DNA of 64,000 bases. Origin: Shewanella amazonensis SB2B. GTDB taxonomy: Bacteria; Pseudomonadota; Gammaproteobacteria; Enterobacterales; Shewanellaceae. Positions 44,023 through 53,838 of this stretch are shown in pieces. The DNA lies in NCBI RefSeq assembly GCF_000015245.1, contig NC_008700.1, positions 2,672,001 to 2,736,000 on the forward strand, given 5' to 3'. The notes under the pieces were generated by a model. That model had not been told where the DNA came from. It worked only from the letters and a program-made list of their open reading frames with translations, and did not search any database. Within the stretch, counting starts at the first letter, position 1. Every line of letters begins with the position of its first letter. The position numbers were made by a program, and so were the translations under genes.

Positions 44023-45179
44023 TTAATCACCTGCTGTAGAAAAGCCTTATAGTGAGATTTTTCGTTATCCCAAGAAATTTCAGATAGTTTTTCTTTTGCC
44101 TTTGAGACTAAAGAGAATGTATCTTTCGGATGGTCCAAAGCGTTACAAACCGTGTCAAACAATCTATTTTTTTCAGTTACATCAAAAAAATTCACGCAGC
44201 CTTCAAAATATAATTTAGTAGTAGTTAAATCAGTACAAATCGCAGGGACTGAGTGAGAAATATACTCAGTTAGCTTAACTGGAATTGCGAGATCATGCTG
44301 CGCGCTTTTATCGGCAACAACAAAGCCCAGCCCTTTATTCGCTAGTATCACCTCTACATCGTCAGGTTCAAAGCGCCCATAAACTTTACAATAATCAGCT
44401 ATATTTAATTCGTCAATTAGTTTTTCGATTGATTCCAAATAGGGACCATAGCCATAGATACTTAGGTTAATTTTTTGATATCGTTCTTTCAACGTAGGTA
44501 AAATTGAAACTAGTCGTTGAAGGCCATATCTCTCGTGTATATTCCCGTGAAATACTAGATTAAATCTACTAGCACAATAGTTTTCATAACTTCTCGACCT
44601 TACAGCTTTACTAGTTAATGGACCGTTGTGAGTTACAAAGTATTTTTTTTTATTCCTTCTACTCAAATAAGTTGCTACTTCATGATTTACAGTAATTAAT
44701 TGAGTAGCGAATGCATGACTTATACGTTCCTCAAAAAGCAACAAAGCTTTAATTAGTCGACTCTGACTCATCATGCTCCAAATCTCTGGCATTAAATCGT
44801 GTACATCGAGAAGTACAGGAACACCTCTTAATTTAGGGAAAAGTGCACTGAATACCAAAAAATTTGGCATATTATGAGCAATTACCAGATCTGGTTTCAC
44901 CCTATATAAATGAATTAATGAAAAAAAGAAAAACCTCACATATTCTATTATATAAGATAATGTAGTCCTCAATTTGCCAGGAGTTCTAGAAACGTCTTTA
45001 CGATTAATCTTAACTAAATTAAAAATTTCAAATTCAGATTCTCGACCTCTATTTAGACAAATAACATTTACATCATATCCCTCTGAAGCTAAAAATTCAC
45101 ATTGCTTTCTTACCCGGGTGTCTTCAGTATAATATGAATGAACGACAACATATATCTGTGTACTTTTTTTATTCTCCAA
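44019..45179 (-). CDS. Glycosyltransferase family 4 protein
   Basis: GT-B fold transferase of 386 residues. The N-terminal half has D-V-H-D-L-M-P-E and the C-terminal donor domain has G-N-I-H-E-R-Y-G and the E-x7-E-type segment around P-V-K-L-T-E-Y. It adds one sugar of the repeat unit at the cytoplasmic face. The gene overlaps wzx by 11 bp. Donor and acceptor cannot be deduced. Confidence 0.88.
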   Translation of the reverse strand: MENKKSTQIYVVVHSYYTEDTRVRKQCEFLASEGYDVNVICLNRGRESEFEIFNLVKINRKDVSRTPGKLRTTLSYIIEYVRFFFFSLIHLYRVKPDLVIAHNMPNFLVFSALFPKLRGVPVLLDVHDLMPEIWSMMSQSRLIKALLLFEERISHAFATQLITVNHEVATYLSRRNKKKYFVTHNGPLTSKAVRSRSYENYCASRFNLVFHGNIHERYGLQRLVSILPTLKERYQKINLSIYGYGPYLESIEKLIDELNIADYCKVYGRFEPDDVEVILANKGLGFVVADKSAQHDLAIPVKLTEYISHSVPAICTDLTTTKLYFEGCVNFFDVTEKNRLFDTVCNALDHPKDTFSLVSKAKEKLSEISWDNEKSHYKAFLQQVIK

Positions 45180-46371
45180 AACATTTCTCCAATTTGAAAA
45201 TAACTAAAGAATAATATATCAAGCCCAAACTATAGGTTATTAATGTAGAGAATGCAGCACCGAGCAAAGAAAAATAGGGGACAAGAGATAAATTTAATAT
45301 TATGTTTGATAAAAAAACGAATATATTTACTTTAAGAATCGTATCTTGCATATATTTCAATTTTAGTATTGTTACCAAAGATGTATAAATAAAAAAAACT
45401 ATAACTGATAAAGCCAATACCAAAAGAAAGAAGATAGATGGTCTATCTATGCTGAATATTTTAAAAAAATATGCGTAGAATGTTAGTATAATTAAGGACA
45501 GAAAAAGCAATAAATAGAACAATCCACTTAATACGTTTTGCCTATATGAACGATAGTCATGTGAACGATACAAACTTTGAGCAATCTTCAAACAAAAAGG
45601 TGTTGAAAAGAATCGATGTATTGAAAAAACAATCATGTAACATACTGAATAGATCGCTAAGACTTCTTTAGATTGCATTGCTCCTAATATGATTCTGTCT
45701 ACAACAGCAATACCCGTGTTAAGTAGTGACACAAAAAACATATTCCATGTAAAGCTTAGGTTGACATATTTAAACTTATTAAATAGTGACTGACTAACAT
45801 CAAGAAAGATTAGCGCACCTGTAGACCTTGATATTAGTATGCAAACTACAACCATAAAAATTGAAATGATAGTGATTAAAGTTTCAATTTTCATTATTAA
45901 GTCTTGAGTCCAGAAAATACACATTAAAACAAAATAGAGCGATAATACGACTATCCAATATACGAATATTGCTTTATATTTTTGTAAGACTATGAGAACA
46001 GCCTCTAATAAAATTTCGATGGCTTTATAAAACGATAGTAGTCCTACAACAAAAATTATCAGTCGGATGTCACCAGATTCATAAAAGATGGAAAAAATCG
46101 ATAAAATTAAAGTAAAAATAACTGTACTAAGAAATACAAGACTAAAAGCAAAAGAAAAAATGTATTTCGCTTTCTTATTGCTATATGACAATCTTTCAAT
46201 ATATGAATTGATACCTAGTGGTATTGCTACAGAGAGAAAACTGGCTATAGCCAAATAATAAAAATATACTCCCAATTCTTCAGATGTATAGTTATTCGAT
46301 ATAATAAAGACCAAAAGATATGAGGATAGTGCTTTAACAAGGGTTGATGAGTAATAAAAGATGTTATTCAA
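45169..46371 (-). CDS. wzx: Oligosaccharide flippase Wzx
   Basis: Membrane protein of 400 residues with about 12 predicted helices, of the polysaccharide transporter (PST/MATE-like) type, expected to flip the lipid-linked repeat unit to the periplasm. Sequence conservation is low as usual; the assignment rests on topology and on its position beside wzy and glycosyltransferases. The gene is very A+T-rich. It overlaps the wzy candidate by 8 bp and the GT4 gene by 11 bp. Confidence 0.85.
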   Translation of the reverse strand: MNNIFYYSSTLVKALSSYLLVFIISNNYTSEELGVYFYYLAIASFLSVAIPLGINSYIERLSYSNKKAKYIFSFAFSLVFLSTVIFTLILSIFSIFYESGDIRLIIFVVGLLSFYKAIEILLEAVLIVLQKYKAIFVYWIVVLSLYFVLMCIFWTQDLIMKIETLITIISIFMVVVCILISRSTGALIFLDVSQSLFNKFKYVNLSFTWNMFFVSLLNTGIAVVDRIILGAMQSKEVLAIYSVCYMIVFSIHRFFSTPFCLKIAQSLYRSHDYRSYRQNVLSGLFYLLLFLSLIILTFYAYFFKIFSIDRPSIFFLLVLALSVIVFFIYTSLVTILKLKYMQDTILKVNIFVFLSNIILNLSLVPYFSLLGAAFSTLITYSLGLIYYSLVIFKLEKCFGE

Positions 46372-47563
46372 TATTCTTCCTATTTAATAATTGAAATAAA
46401 ATCATCATTAACAAAAATGCATCTACATAAACAACATTCTGAACAATAGCAAATCCAACTATCCAGAATAAATATACTCTCGGAACATTACTCAAGAACC
46501 GATAAAACATGAATATTAAAATTGATAAACCAACTAATCCGTATTTAATGAAAGAAACGAAAAAAAAGCTATCTGAGCTAACCTGAAATGGATCGATACC
46601 TCTATACACAAACCAAGGTATGTAAAACAGAAATCCACCACCACTACCAAATAAAAGTGTATAAGCGTCCAAAGTGTACCCTCCTTCTAACGCTGGTGCT
46701 GCAAATCTGTAAAACAACGAAATATATATACCTTCGATCGAGGAAATCTCCTTAAAACGCTGCAACATTTCCTGGTCTTTAAAGATTAGTAAGTTATTTA
46801 TAAAATCTTGACTAAAAGTAAGTATCAATAAGAAGGCAATAACGCTGTAAAAAACAACTGATTTTATTGATATACTTTTTAAGTAAAATAGATAGCAAAT
46901 TAATGTAGATATGAGTAGAACTCTTTCAGCACTTATCGCTGGTATAATAAATATGATAAGTGCCCAAAGCATTCGCCCTCGGCTTTGAAAAAAGAAATAG
47001 ATACTTAACGCATATAAAGTAATAGATAGTACGTCAGCATATCGAAGAAAACCGGTTCGCGAGAGTACCTCCCCTCTAATACCTTCTATAGAAATTTGGA
47101 AATGCAAAATTATGAAATAGCTGAAAATATCAATTACTACTGCAAAAATCACCCAATATTTAAGCCAAAGCAATTCAATTGAAGTTCGCTTTTTTAAGTA
47201 ATCTCCCACAATAATTGTGCAATAAAGCAAGCTTAATCCGAATAAGTCACGCACTAAGCTCCACACATTCCCGAAGTCATTAACAGTATAACTAAAAATA
47301 GAAACAAAGCAGATCAAGAAAAATGATATTAAGTACGTTGAATTTAGCCTAATATCACTAAATGGAATAGTGAGAATAACAAAAAAAGCACTAGAGAAAA
47401 TAAATACTCTAATATAACTAAACGCCATTAACTTGACATCAAAAACAAGACCTAAAGGCAGAGTCGCAATTACGAACAAAAATACTTTAGTCCCCTGTCT
47501 AGGGTATGTCACGACAAAAAATGCAGATAGAAACGCTATGAGAATAAAAAAATAGTCAGCCAT
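46364..47563 (-). CDS. wzy: O-antigen/polysaccharide polymerase Wzy
   Basis: Membrane protein of 399 residues with 10-12 helices and a larger periplasmic loop around residues 250-320, the usual Wzy layout. It would polymerise repeat units under control of Wzz. There is no strong sequence motif, so the call rests on topology and context. The gene is A+T-rich and overlaps both neighbours by 8 bp. Confidence 0.82.
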   Translation of the reverse strand: MADYFFILIAFLSAFFVVTYPRQGTKVFLFVIATLPLGLVFDVKLMAFSYIRVFIFSSAFFVILTIPFSDIRLNSTYLISFFLICFVSIFSYTVNDFGNVWSLVRDLFGLSLLYCTIIVGDYLKKRTSIELLWLKYWVIFAVVIDIFSYFIILHFQISIEGIRGEVLSRTGFLRYADVLSITLYALSIYFFFQSRGRMLWALIIFIIPAISAERVLLISTLICYLFYLKSISIKSVVFYSVIAFLLILTFSQDFINNLLIFKDQEMLQRFKEISSIEGIYISLFYRFAAPALEGGYTLDAYTLLFGSGGGFLFYIPWFVYRGIDPFQVSSDSFFFVSFIKYGLVGLSILIFMFYRFLSNVPRVYLFWIVGFAIVQNVVYVDAFLLMMILFQLLNRKNIE

Positions 47564-48596
47564 TAAACTTTCGATATAATTGTTTTATTTTTGAAATTTG
47601 ATAGGACCAAAGTAATCTTTCTTTCTGCCTCTGCGATACGGCACCTTGGTCGCTATCTAATACTCTCGTAATAGCATGTGCAATTTCCTTTGGCTCATAA
47701 CCTAACGATACTACGACATTATTAATTACGCCTTCGTCAACAAGCCTCAATAAATAGCCTGATGGTCCAACGACAGTTTTTAACATATAGTATTCGTGTT
47801 CAAATATCTTTGTGGGCGCACAATATATGTTATTTAAGTTAGTTGGCTTGTAGAAAGCAAAACTAAAATCATAATGAATATACTTACTTAGTAGTTCTGC
47901 CCTAGAAACACTTCCACAATAGTTTACAAATGAGTGAGATTTGATAACTTTGTTTACACAGTCGGTCTTTGCACCATATAAATCTAGCACAATTTTATAG
48001 CCAATTCCTATTAGCAATTCTATCGCTAAACATATTTCAGATAAAGCTCTCACCTCTGTAAAAGTACCTGCGTAAAAACAACGTAGCTCCCTTTCATTGA
48101 ACTTAAAAGTTTTTGGCACCGAATTAAAGTTTAAATCTTCTGTTGATAGTTCCTTATCATTAAGTAAATTCTCGACAACTTCGTACTTTATTGTTCTATC
48201 CCTATCTTTAAAAAACAATTGAGCGCGTTCTTCATTTGGAATCAATACGAATTGAGTACTTTTTAAAAGTAGCTTTTCTATATAAAAAAACAACTTCCGA
48301 ATAATAGAGTTTTTGAAATATGAAGAGTAGATCTCATGCATGTCATATACATGCACAGAGTTCCATTTAAAAATTTTTACTAGTATACATGACACTATAT
48401 CATGTGATTGGTATATAGTGCTTCTTGAATTCACCAACTTCTTTAAAACATCAAAAACTCTTGCTACTCTAGAACCTTCTTGCTTTGAGTCAATAAGCTC
48501 TAATTCGGTTACACCTATTTCTGCCGAAAAATCTATATAAGTCTTGATTATTGGATGTTTAATTGAGTTACCAATGTACACATGTGCTATTTTCAT
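47556..48596 (-). CDS. Putative glycosyltransferase (GT-B type)
   Basis: Protein of 346 residues with two-domain GT-B features: Y-D-M-H-E-I-Y in the acceptor half and Y-A-G-T-F-T-E-V-R followed by L-Y-G-A-K and K-I-F-E-H-E-Y in the donor half. It resembles family 4 transferases but is divergent. It lies 2 bp from the aminotransferase gene and overlaps wzy. Donor sugar is unknown. Confidence 0.78.
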   Translation of the reverse strand: MKIAHVYIGNSIKHPIIKTYIDFSAEIGVTELELIDSKQEGSRVARVFDVLKKLVNSRSTIYQSHDIVSCILVKIFKWNSVHVYDMHEIYSSYFKNSIIRKLFFYIEKLLLKSTQFVLIPNEERAQLFFKDRDRTIKYEVVENLLNDKELSTEDLNFNSVPKTFKFNERELRCFYAGTFTEVRALSEICLAIELLIGIGYKIVLDLYGAKTDCVNKVIKSHSFVNYCGSVSRAELLSKYIHYDFSFAFYKPTNLNNIYCAPTKIFEHEYYMLKTVVGPSGYLLRLVDEGVINNVVVSLGYEPKEIAHAITRVLDSDQGAVSQRQKERLLWSYQISKIKQLYRKFNG

Positions 48597-48597
48597 T

Positions 48598-49671
48598 CTA
48601 TTTATCCATCATGTAACCATGCATTGGTAAGCTAAATACAGTTTTAGCTAATCTGCTTGCGACGGGAAAATCTGAATCCTGATATCCTAAGGCTTCGAAT
48701 GCAGTTTGCTGGTGCATACAAGTGCCATAATAAATCATGGTAGGAATCCCCTTGCTCTTGTACATTTCTATCTCAGCATTTCTATCTTCGGCTACAACAG
48801 TATATTGCGCCCAAGAACTTAAATATCCTACTGGTGTTACAGGTGTTTTATAGATTGAGCTTAGCTCTCTTGAGTACCTTTTTGCAGCTTTATTTCTACT
48901 AATCAGCTCTTGCGGAAAAGCGGCTAATTTTTCAAGTAGTACTGCTGCTTGTAAAGTATCTAAGCGACTATTCATTCCCACACGTATATTGTCATATTTG
49001 TCCTTACCTTTGCCATGAACACGCAGCGATCTAATTAGCTCAGCATAGTGGTCATCATTAGTGAATATTGCCCCTCCATCCCCGTAACAACCTAATGGTT
49101 TTGCTGGAAAAAAACTGGTTGTTGCAATATCACCAAAAGAGCCCGCTCGCTTATCTTCAATTTCACCACCGAAACCTTGAGCGGCGTCTTCTACAAGCTT
49201 AAGTCCATATTGCTTGGCTATTTTTTCAAGTTCTGGATAGTTGGCAGGAAGACCAAATAAATCTACTGCAATGATAGCTGCCGGTTTAAGTTTCCCTTCC
49301 GCAATCACTTTTTGAATTTGCTTTTCTAGATCGAGGGGACAAATATTAAATGTATCCGCATCTGAATCCACAAATACAGGAGTCGCCCCTTCATATGCAA
49401 TGACCTCTGCAGTTGCGAAAAAGGTAAAAGTTGGGCAAAACACCGCGTCGCCTTCTTTTATACCTAACGCCATCATGACAAGAGTGAGTGCATCAGTGCC
49501 ATTCGCACATGTAATAGCGTGCTTTACACCTACATATTCGGCCAATTTGTCTTCTAGTTCAGCAACCTCTGGTCCCATTATATAGTGACCATGTTCCAAC
49601 ACAGCTTGAATACGTGCATCAATTTTTTCTTTCAGATGCTTATATTGCGCGGCCAAATCAATAAACTGCAT
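48598..49671 (-). CDS. WbpE-like sugar aminotransferase (DegT/DnrJ/EryC1/StrS family)
   Basis: PLP-dependent enzyme of about 357 residues. The lysine that binds PLP is in F-F-P-A-K-P-L-G-C-Y-G-D-G-G, and N-G-T-D-A-L, V-D-L-F-G-L-P and E-D-A-A-Q-G-F-G are family motifs. ATG at 49671 is preferred because AAGGA lies 6 bp before it. With the genes to its right it makes the WbpA/B/E/D set, where WbpE transaminates UDP-3-keto-GlcNAcA. Confidence 0.93.
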   Translation of the reverse strand: MQFIDLAAQYKHLKEKIDARIQAVLEHGHYIMGPEVAELEDKLAEYVGVKHAITCANGTDALTLVMMALGIKEGDAVFCPTFTFFATAEVIAYEGATPVFVDSDADTFNICPLDLEKQIQKVIAEGKLKPAAIIAVDLFGLPANYPELEKIAKQYGLKLVEDAAQGFGGEIEDKRAGSFGDIATTSFFPAKPLGCYGDGGAIFTNDDHYAELIRSLRVHGKGKDKYDNIRVGMNSRLDTLQAAVLLEKLAAFPQELISRNKAAKRYSRELSSIYKTPVTPVGYLSSWAQYTVVAEDRNAEIEMYKSKGIPTMIYYGTCMHQQTAFEALGYQDSDFPVASRLAKTVFSLPMHGYMMDK

Positions 49672-49680
49672 GTACATTCC

Positions 49681-50262
49681 TTACTTAGATATCAACTCGA
49701 CGAGCCCGTCGCGCAATACGTATATATCGCCAGTATGTGGGCATGTCGCCTCACCATCACCCTGTAGTGGCAATGTCAGTTGTTCACCATACTTACTTAT
49801 CCAGCCAATTTGCTTCCCTGGTACACCGACCACTAACGCGAATGGCTTAACATCTTTGTTAATAACGGCACCTGCACCAACAAGGGCGTATTCTCCAATG
49901 GTAACACCACACACAATGGTACAGTTTGCGCCAAGTGTCGCGCCACGCTTGACCAAAGTATCACGATATTCGGTTTTTCGTTCGATAAACGAGCGAGGGT
50001 TGTAGACATTGGTGAATACCATACTTGGCCCACAAAACACATCGTCTTCTACAAACACGTTGTCGTAAATAGAGACATTATTTTGAACTTTTACGTTATT
50101 ACCAATCGTTACACGGTTACCAACAAAAACGTTTTGGCCAAGAGAACACCCAGAGCCAATTTTTGCACCACCGCATACATGCACAAAATGCCAAACCCGT
50201 GTATTTGCACCAATTTGTGCGCCATCATCAACGATAGCGCTTGGATGTACTTGATAATCCAT
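49681..50262 (-). CDS. WbpD-like sugar N-acetyltransferase
   Basis: Left-handed beta-helix acetyltransferase of 193 residues, similar to WbpD/WlbB, which acetylates the 3-amino group of UDP-GlcNAc3NA. The hexapeptide repeats (I-G-A-N-T-R-V-W-H-F-V-H-V) and the end V-V-G-V-P-G-K-Q-I-G-W match that family. It lies 9 bp upstream of the aminotransferase gene. Confidence 0.92.
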   Translation of the reverse strand: MDYQVHPSAIVDDGAQIGANTRVWHFVHVCGGAKIGSGCSLGQNVFVGNRVTIGNNVKVQNNVSIYDNVFVEDDVFCGPSMVFTNVYNPRSFIERKTEYRDTLVKRGATLGANCTIVCGVTIGEYALVGAGAVINKDVKPFALVVGVPGKQIGWISKYGEQLTLPLQGDGEATCPHTGDIYVLRDGLVELISK

Positions 50263-50265
50263 GTA

Positions 50266-51228
50266 TTACAAAACCTTTGTTAGCAATGGGTGAGCTTTAT
50301 CACCGGCCGCTATAACAGTCTGAGTTCTGATATTTTCTACCGTCTCAATCGCGATACGGTTTTCATCGATACCAAAACCATTACCCGCAAGTACGTTTTG
50401 ATAGCTGACCGTATGTAAATCGGTGAAACCGCCCGAAAACTCAAGCTCTACTGTATTTTCACCGTCACTAATTGTGATACTACGGTAGGTTAATTTTTCG
50501 CCCTGAACCGCGTTATCAGGCAGGTTATTTGCGTCAATAGAGAGGAACCATTTTACTCGTGCACGCTCATACTCTAAGTAACCGCTAGCCGTTTTTTCGT
50601 CTCTGTAATGAACTTCATTACATTTCAAATCCCCGAAGATGAAATGCAACATATCATAGAAATGCACACCAATATTTGTCGCAACCCCCCCAGATTTGTG
50701 GTCAAACCCTTTCCATGACTTCATGTACCATTTGCCACGAGATGTCATGTACGTTAGGTCAACATCAAAAACTTTGTCCGCTGGCGCGGCAGCTACTTTT
50801 TCTCGCAGCGCAATGATTGACGGATGTAGGCGCAATTGCAGAATTGAGTTTACCTTTGCACCATACTTTTGCTCATACTCTTTGAGTACATCCATATCTT
50901 CGGAATGAAGTACTAATGGCTTTTCACAGATTACATCTATCCCGTTTTTTAGCGCATACTTCATATGAGGCGCATGCAGATAATTAGGGCTACAAATTGA
51001 GATATAATCTAACTTCTTTCCTTTAAGCGCTTGATCTTCAACAAATGCGGTAAAGTCTTCAAATTCAGTAAAAAACTCTGCTTCTGGGAAATGACTATCC
51101 ATAATGCCGACTGAATCATTGATGTCCATAGCAGCAACCAAATTATTACCCGTATCTTTAATTGCTCGTAAGTGACGAGGTGCGATGTATCCTGCAGCAC
51201 CGATTAATGCAAAGTTTTTCATTGTCAT
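50266..51228 (-). CDS. WbpB-like sugar-nucleotide 3-dehydrogenase (Gfo/Idh/MocA)
   Basis: NAD-dependent oxidoreductase of 320 residues. The G-A-A-G-Y-I-A-P-R-H motif near the start and C-E-K-P-L-V-L (about residues 95-101) are typical, and the family member WbpB/WlbA oxidises C3 of UDP-GlcNAcA. It starts 6 bp after the dehydrogenase gene and precedes the acetyltransferase by 3 bp, so the four genes form one pathway block. Confidence 0.93.
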   Translation of the reverse strand: MTMKNFALIGAAGYIAPRHLRAIKDTGNNLVAAMDINDSVGIMDSHFPEAEFFTEFEDFTAFVEDQALKGKKLDYISICSPNYLHAPHMKYALKNGIDVICEKPLVLHSEDMDVLKEYEQKYGAKVNSILQLRLHPSIIALREKVAAAPADKVFDVDLTYMTSRGKWYMKSWKGFDHKSGGVATNIGVHFYDMLHFIFGDLKCNEVHYRDEKTASGYLEYERARVKWFLSIDANNLPDNAVQGEKLTYRSITISDGENTVELEFSGGFTDLHTVSYQNVLAGNGFGIDENRIAIETVENIRTQTVIAAGDKAHPLLTKVL

Positions 51229-51234
51229 TTCCTT

Positions 51235-52512
51235 TTACAAACGGATATCTGAATCATTCAAACCAAATACGTATTTTACATCGTACACCACATGATTAGG
51301 CCTACCTAAAAGTCGTACTTTTTGAATACCCATCTGTTTAAACTCTGAGTGATCAACCGCAACAATAATGCCATCATAGTATCCATTAAAGAGCTCAGAA
51401 ATCATCTTAATACCATACTCATGTTCTACTTCGTCTGGATTTGCCCAAGAATCATAGACATCAACGTTAATATTGAAACTTTTGAGTTCTTTAACTATTT
51501 CAATAACCTTGGTATTACGTACATCTGGACAATCACCTTTAAATGTAAAGCCCATTATTAGTACGTTAGCTTCGTCTATGTGTATTTTTTTACTGGCTAA
51601 TTTTTTAACCATCTGGGTAGCTACATAGCTTCCCATACCGTCGTTTATTCTACGCCCAGCCAATATCACTTCAGGAGAATAACCAACCTCTTTCGCTTTA
51701 TGGGTTAAATAATATGGGTCTACACTTATGCAGTGCCCACCAACCAAGCCTGGTTTAAAGTGCAAAAAATTCCATTTAGTACCAGCAGCCTTTAAAACTT
51801 CTTCTGTGTCAATTTTTAAGCGGTTGAATATTTTTGCAAATTCGTTAATCACTGCAATATTCAGATCTCTCTGAGTGTTTTCAATAACCTTGGCAGCCTC
51901 CGCAACTTTTATCGAAGATGCTTTATGAGTTCCCGCACTAACAATTGATGAATAAACTGCATCGACAAAGTCCGCCACTTCTGGAGTGGACCCTGAAGTA
52001 ATTTTCACAATGGTTGTTAAACGATTTACCTTATCACCTGGATTAATTCGTTCTGGGCTATAACCAGCATAAAAATCACGATTAAACATCAAATTAGAAA
52101 CACGTTCAATTATAGGAATACAATATTCCTCTGTTGCACCTGGATAGACTGTAGACTCAAAAACCACGATATCATCAAGCGAAATGACCTTACCTAACGC
52201 CTCGGATGCCTTTTTTAATGGAGTCAAATCTGGTGCATTACTTTCATCGATGGGTGTTGGCACTGTAACTATATAGAAATTGCAGTCTTTAATGTCTTCC
52301 AAAGTAGATGTATACTTTAATAGACTCGCTTCTGACAATTCTTCTGCAGTACATTCAAGTGTCGCATCTCTCCCCTGACTTAACTCTCTTACACGTAGTT
52401 CATTAATATCAAATCCCAATGTTGGATATTTTTTGCCAAACTCAACGGCCAAAGGGAGACCAACGTAACCTAAGCCAATAACGCCTATTTTTAATTCTTT
52501 CAACGACATCAT
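51235..52512 (-). CDS. UDP-N-acetylglucosamine 6-dehydrogenase, WbpA/TviB family
   Basis: Oxidises UDP-GlcNAc to UDP-GlcNAcA; 425 residues. G-L-G-Y-V-G-L-P-L-A near the start, the E-S-T-V-Y-P-G-A-T segment and the catalytic cysteine in G-G-H-C-I-S-V-D-P-Y are intact. The sequence resembles TviB/WbpA more than WecC. It opens the UDP-GlcNAc3NAcA block and follows wecB by 16 bp. ATG at 52512 or 52509 could be used. Confidence 0.92.
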   Translation of the reverse strand: MMSLKELKIGVIGLGYVGLPLAVEFGKKYPTLGFDINELRVRELSQGRDATLECTAEELSEASLLKYTSTLEDIKDCNFYIVTVPTPIDESNAPDLTPLKKASEALGKVISLDDIVVFESTVYPGATEEYCIPIIERVSNLMFNRDFYAGYSPERINPGDKVNRLTTIVKITSGSTPEVADFVDAVYSSIVSAGTHKASSIKVAEAAKVIENTQRDLNIAVINEFAKIFNRLKIDTEEVLKAAGTKWNFLHFKPGLVGGHCISVDPYYLTHKAKEVGYSPEVILAGRRINDGMGSYVATQMVKKLASKKIHIDEANVLIMGFTFKGDCPDVRNTKVIEIVKELKSFNINVDVYDSWANPDEVEHEYGIKMISELFNGYYDGIIVAVDHSEFKQMGIQKVRLLGRPNHVVYDVKYVFGLNDSDIRL

Positions 52513-52528
52513 ATCTAATGACCTATTA

Positions 52529-53650
52529 CTAAATTAATGCTTTAAGAATTCTGTGACACGCTTTCCCATCTCCATAAGGGTTATGGGCAACACTCATATG
52601 TTGATAAGCTAAATCATCACACAATAATTCATTCAAGCTTGAGACTATTCGTTTGACATCTGTACCAACCAACTTAACTGTACCAGCCTCTACGGCTTCA
52701 GGACGCTCAGTTGCATCTCTCATAACTAATACAGGCTTACCTAAAGATGGCGCTTCTTCCTGTATTCCACCAGAATCCGTAAGAATGATATACGCCTTGT
52801 CCATGAGGTAAATGAAAGGAAGATATTGTTGAGGTTCGATCAAAAAAATATTATCTATATCCCCCAAAATACGATTTACTGGTTCTCTTACATTGGGGTT
52901 CAAATGCACTGGGTATAGGATTTGTACGTCAGAATGCATTCTCGCGACAGTTGCCAATGCTTCGCAAATACGCTCAAATCCACCACCAAAACTTTCCCTA
53001 CGATGACCAGTAACCAAGATCAGCTTCTTGTTTTCATCTATGAAAGGGAACTGTTCAGCTATCGTGTGGTTAAGGTCTGTGTCTGAGTCAATTTTTTCTT
53101 TCACCATCAATAACGCATCGATAACAGTATTACCTGTGACAATGATATTGCTTGGTTCAAAGTTTTCTTTTAGAAGATTCTGCTTCGATGTTTCTGTTGG
53201 CGCAAAATGATATTTAGTCAGCACTCCCGTTAAGCGACGGTTTGCTTCTTCTGGCCAAGGCGAGTAGATGTTGCCAGTGCGCAGACCTGCTTCTACATGT
53301 CCTACTGCAATCTGTTCATAGTAAGCAGCAAGGCTCGCAGCGAAAGTCGTTGCTGTATCACCATGCACAAGCACGACATCTGGCTTAAATTCTTGAAGGA
53401 CTGGTTTTAATTTTTGAATAATACCGGCGGTGACTTCATTAAGTGTCTGCCCTGCTTTCATCAAATCAAGATCATAATCTGGTGTTATTTCAAATAATTC
53501 TAGTACTTGATCGAGCATTTCCCTGTGTTGAGCTGTTACGCAACACTTTGCTTCAAAACGGTCATCGGATGCTAAAGCATTAACCAGAGGGGCCATTTTA
53601 ATTGCTTCAGGACGTGTACCAAAAACAGTAAGCACTTTCTTTTTTGCCAT
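52529..53650 (-). CDS. wecB: UDP-N-acetylglucosamine 2-epimerase WecB
   Basis: Non-hydrolysing epimerase of 373 residues converting UDP-GlcNAc to UDP-ManNAc. Nearly all WecB signature blocks are present: F-G-T-R-P-E-A-I-K-M-A-P, G-D-T-A-T-T, H-V-E-A-G-L-R-T-G, T-G-H-R-R-E-S-F-G and S-G-G-I-Q-E-E-A-P-S-L-G-K-P. It is closer to E. coli WecB than to WbpI, so it may supply ManNAc rather than epimerise GlcNAc3NAcA; both are possible in this cluster. Confidence 0.94.
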   Translation of the reverse strand: MAKKKVLTVFGTRPEAIKMAPLVNALASDDRFEAKCCVTAQHREMLDQVLELFEITPDYDLDLMKAGQTLNEVTAGIIQKLKPVLQEFKPDVVLVHGDTATTFAASLAAYYEQIAVGHVEAGLRTGNIYSPWPEEANRRLTGVLTKYHFAPTETSKQNLLKENFEPSNIIVTGNTVIDALLMVKEKIDSDTDLNHTIAEQFPFIDENKKLILVTGHRRESFGGGFERICEALATVARMHSDVQILYPVHLNPNVREPVNRILGDIDNIFLIEPQQYLPFIYLMDKAYIILTDSGGIQEEAPSLGKPVLVMRDATERPEAVEAGTVKLVGTDVKRIVSSLNELLCDDLAYQHMSVAHNPYGDGKACHRILKALI

Positions 53651-53838
53651 TACTTATGACCTTTTTTTCGTTTTACCTAAAATTAAACACCTATATTACC
53701 TGTTTGAAATTTTAAACTTTCAAATTCGGCTGAGATTATTTTGGTTCATTTTGCGATGTTTGTGCGATTGTTATTCCGTGAGAAACTAGATTTTCTTTGT
53801 TCATCGAGAACGTTACCGATAGGCCCTAAAAATTGCCA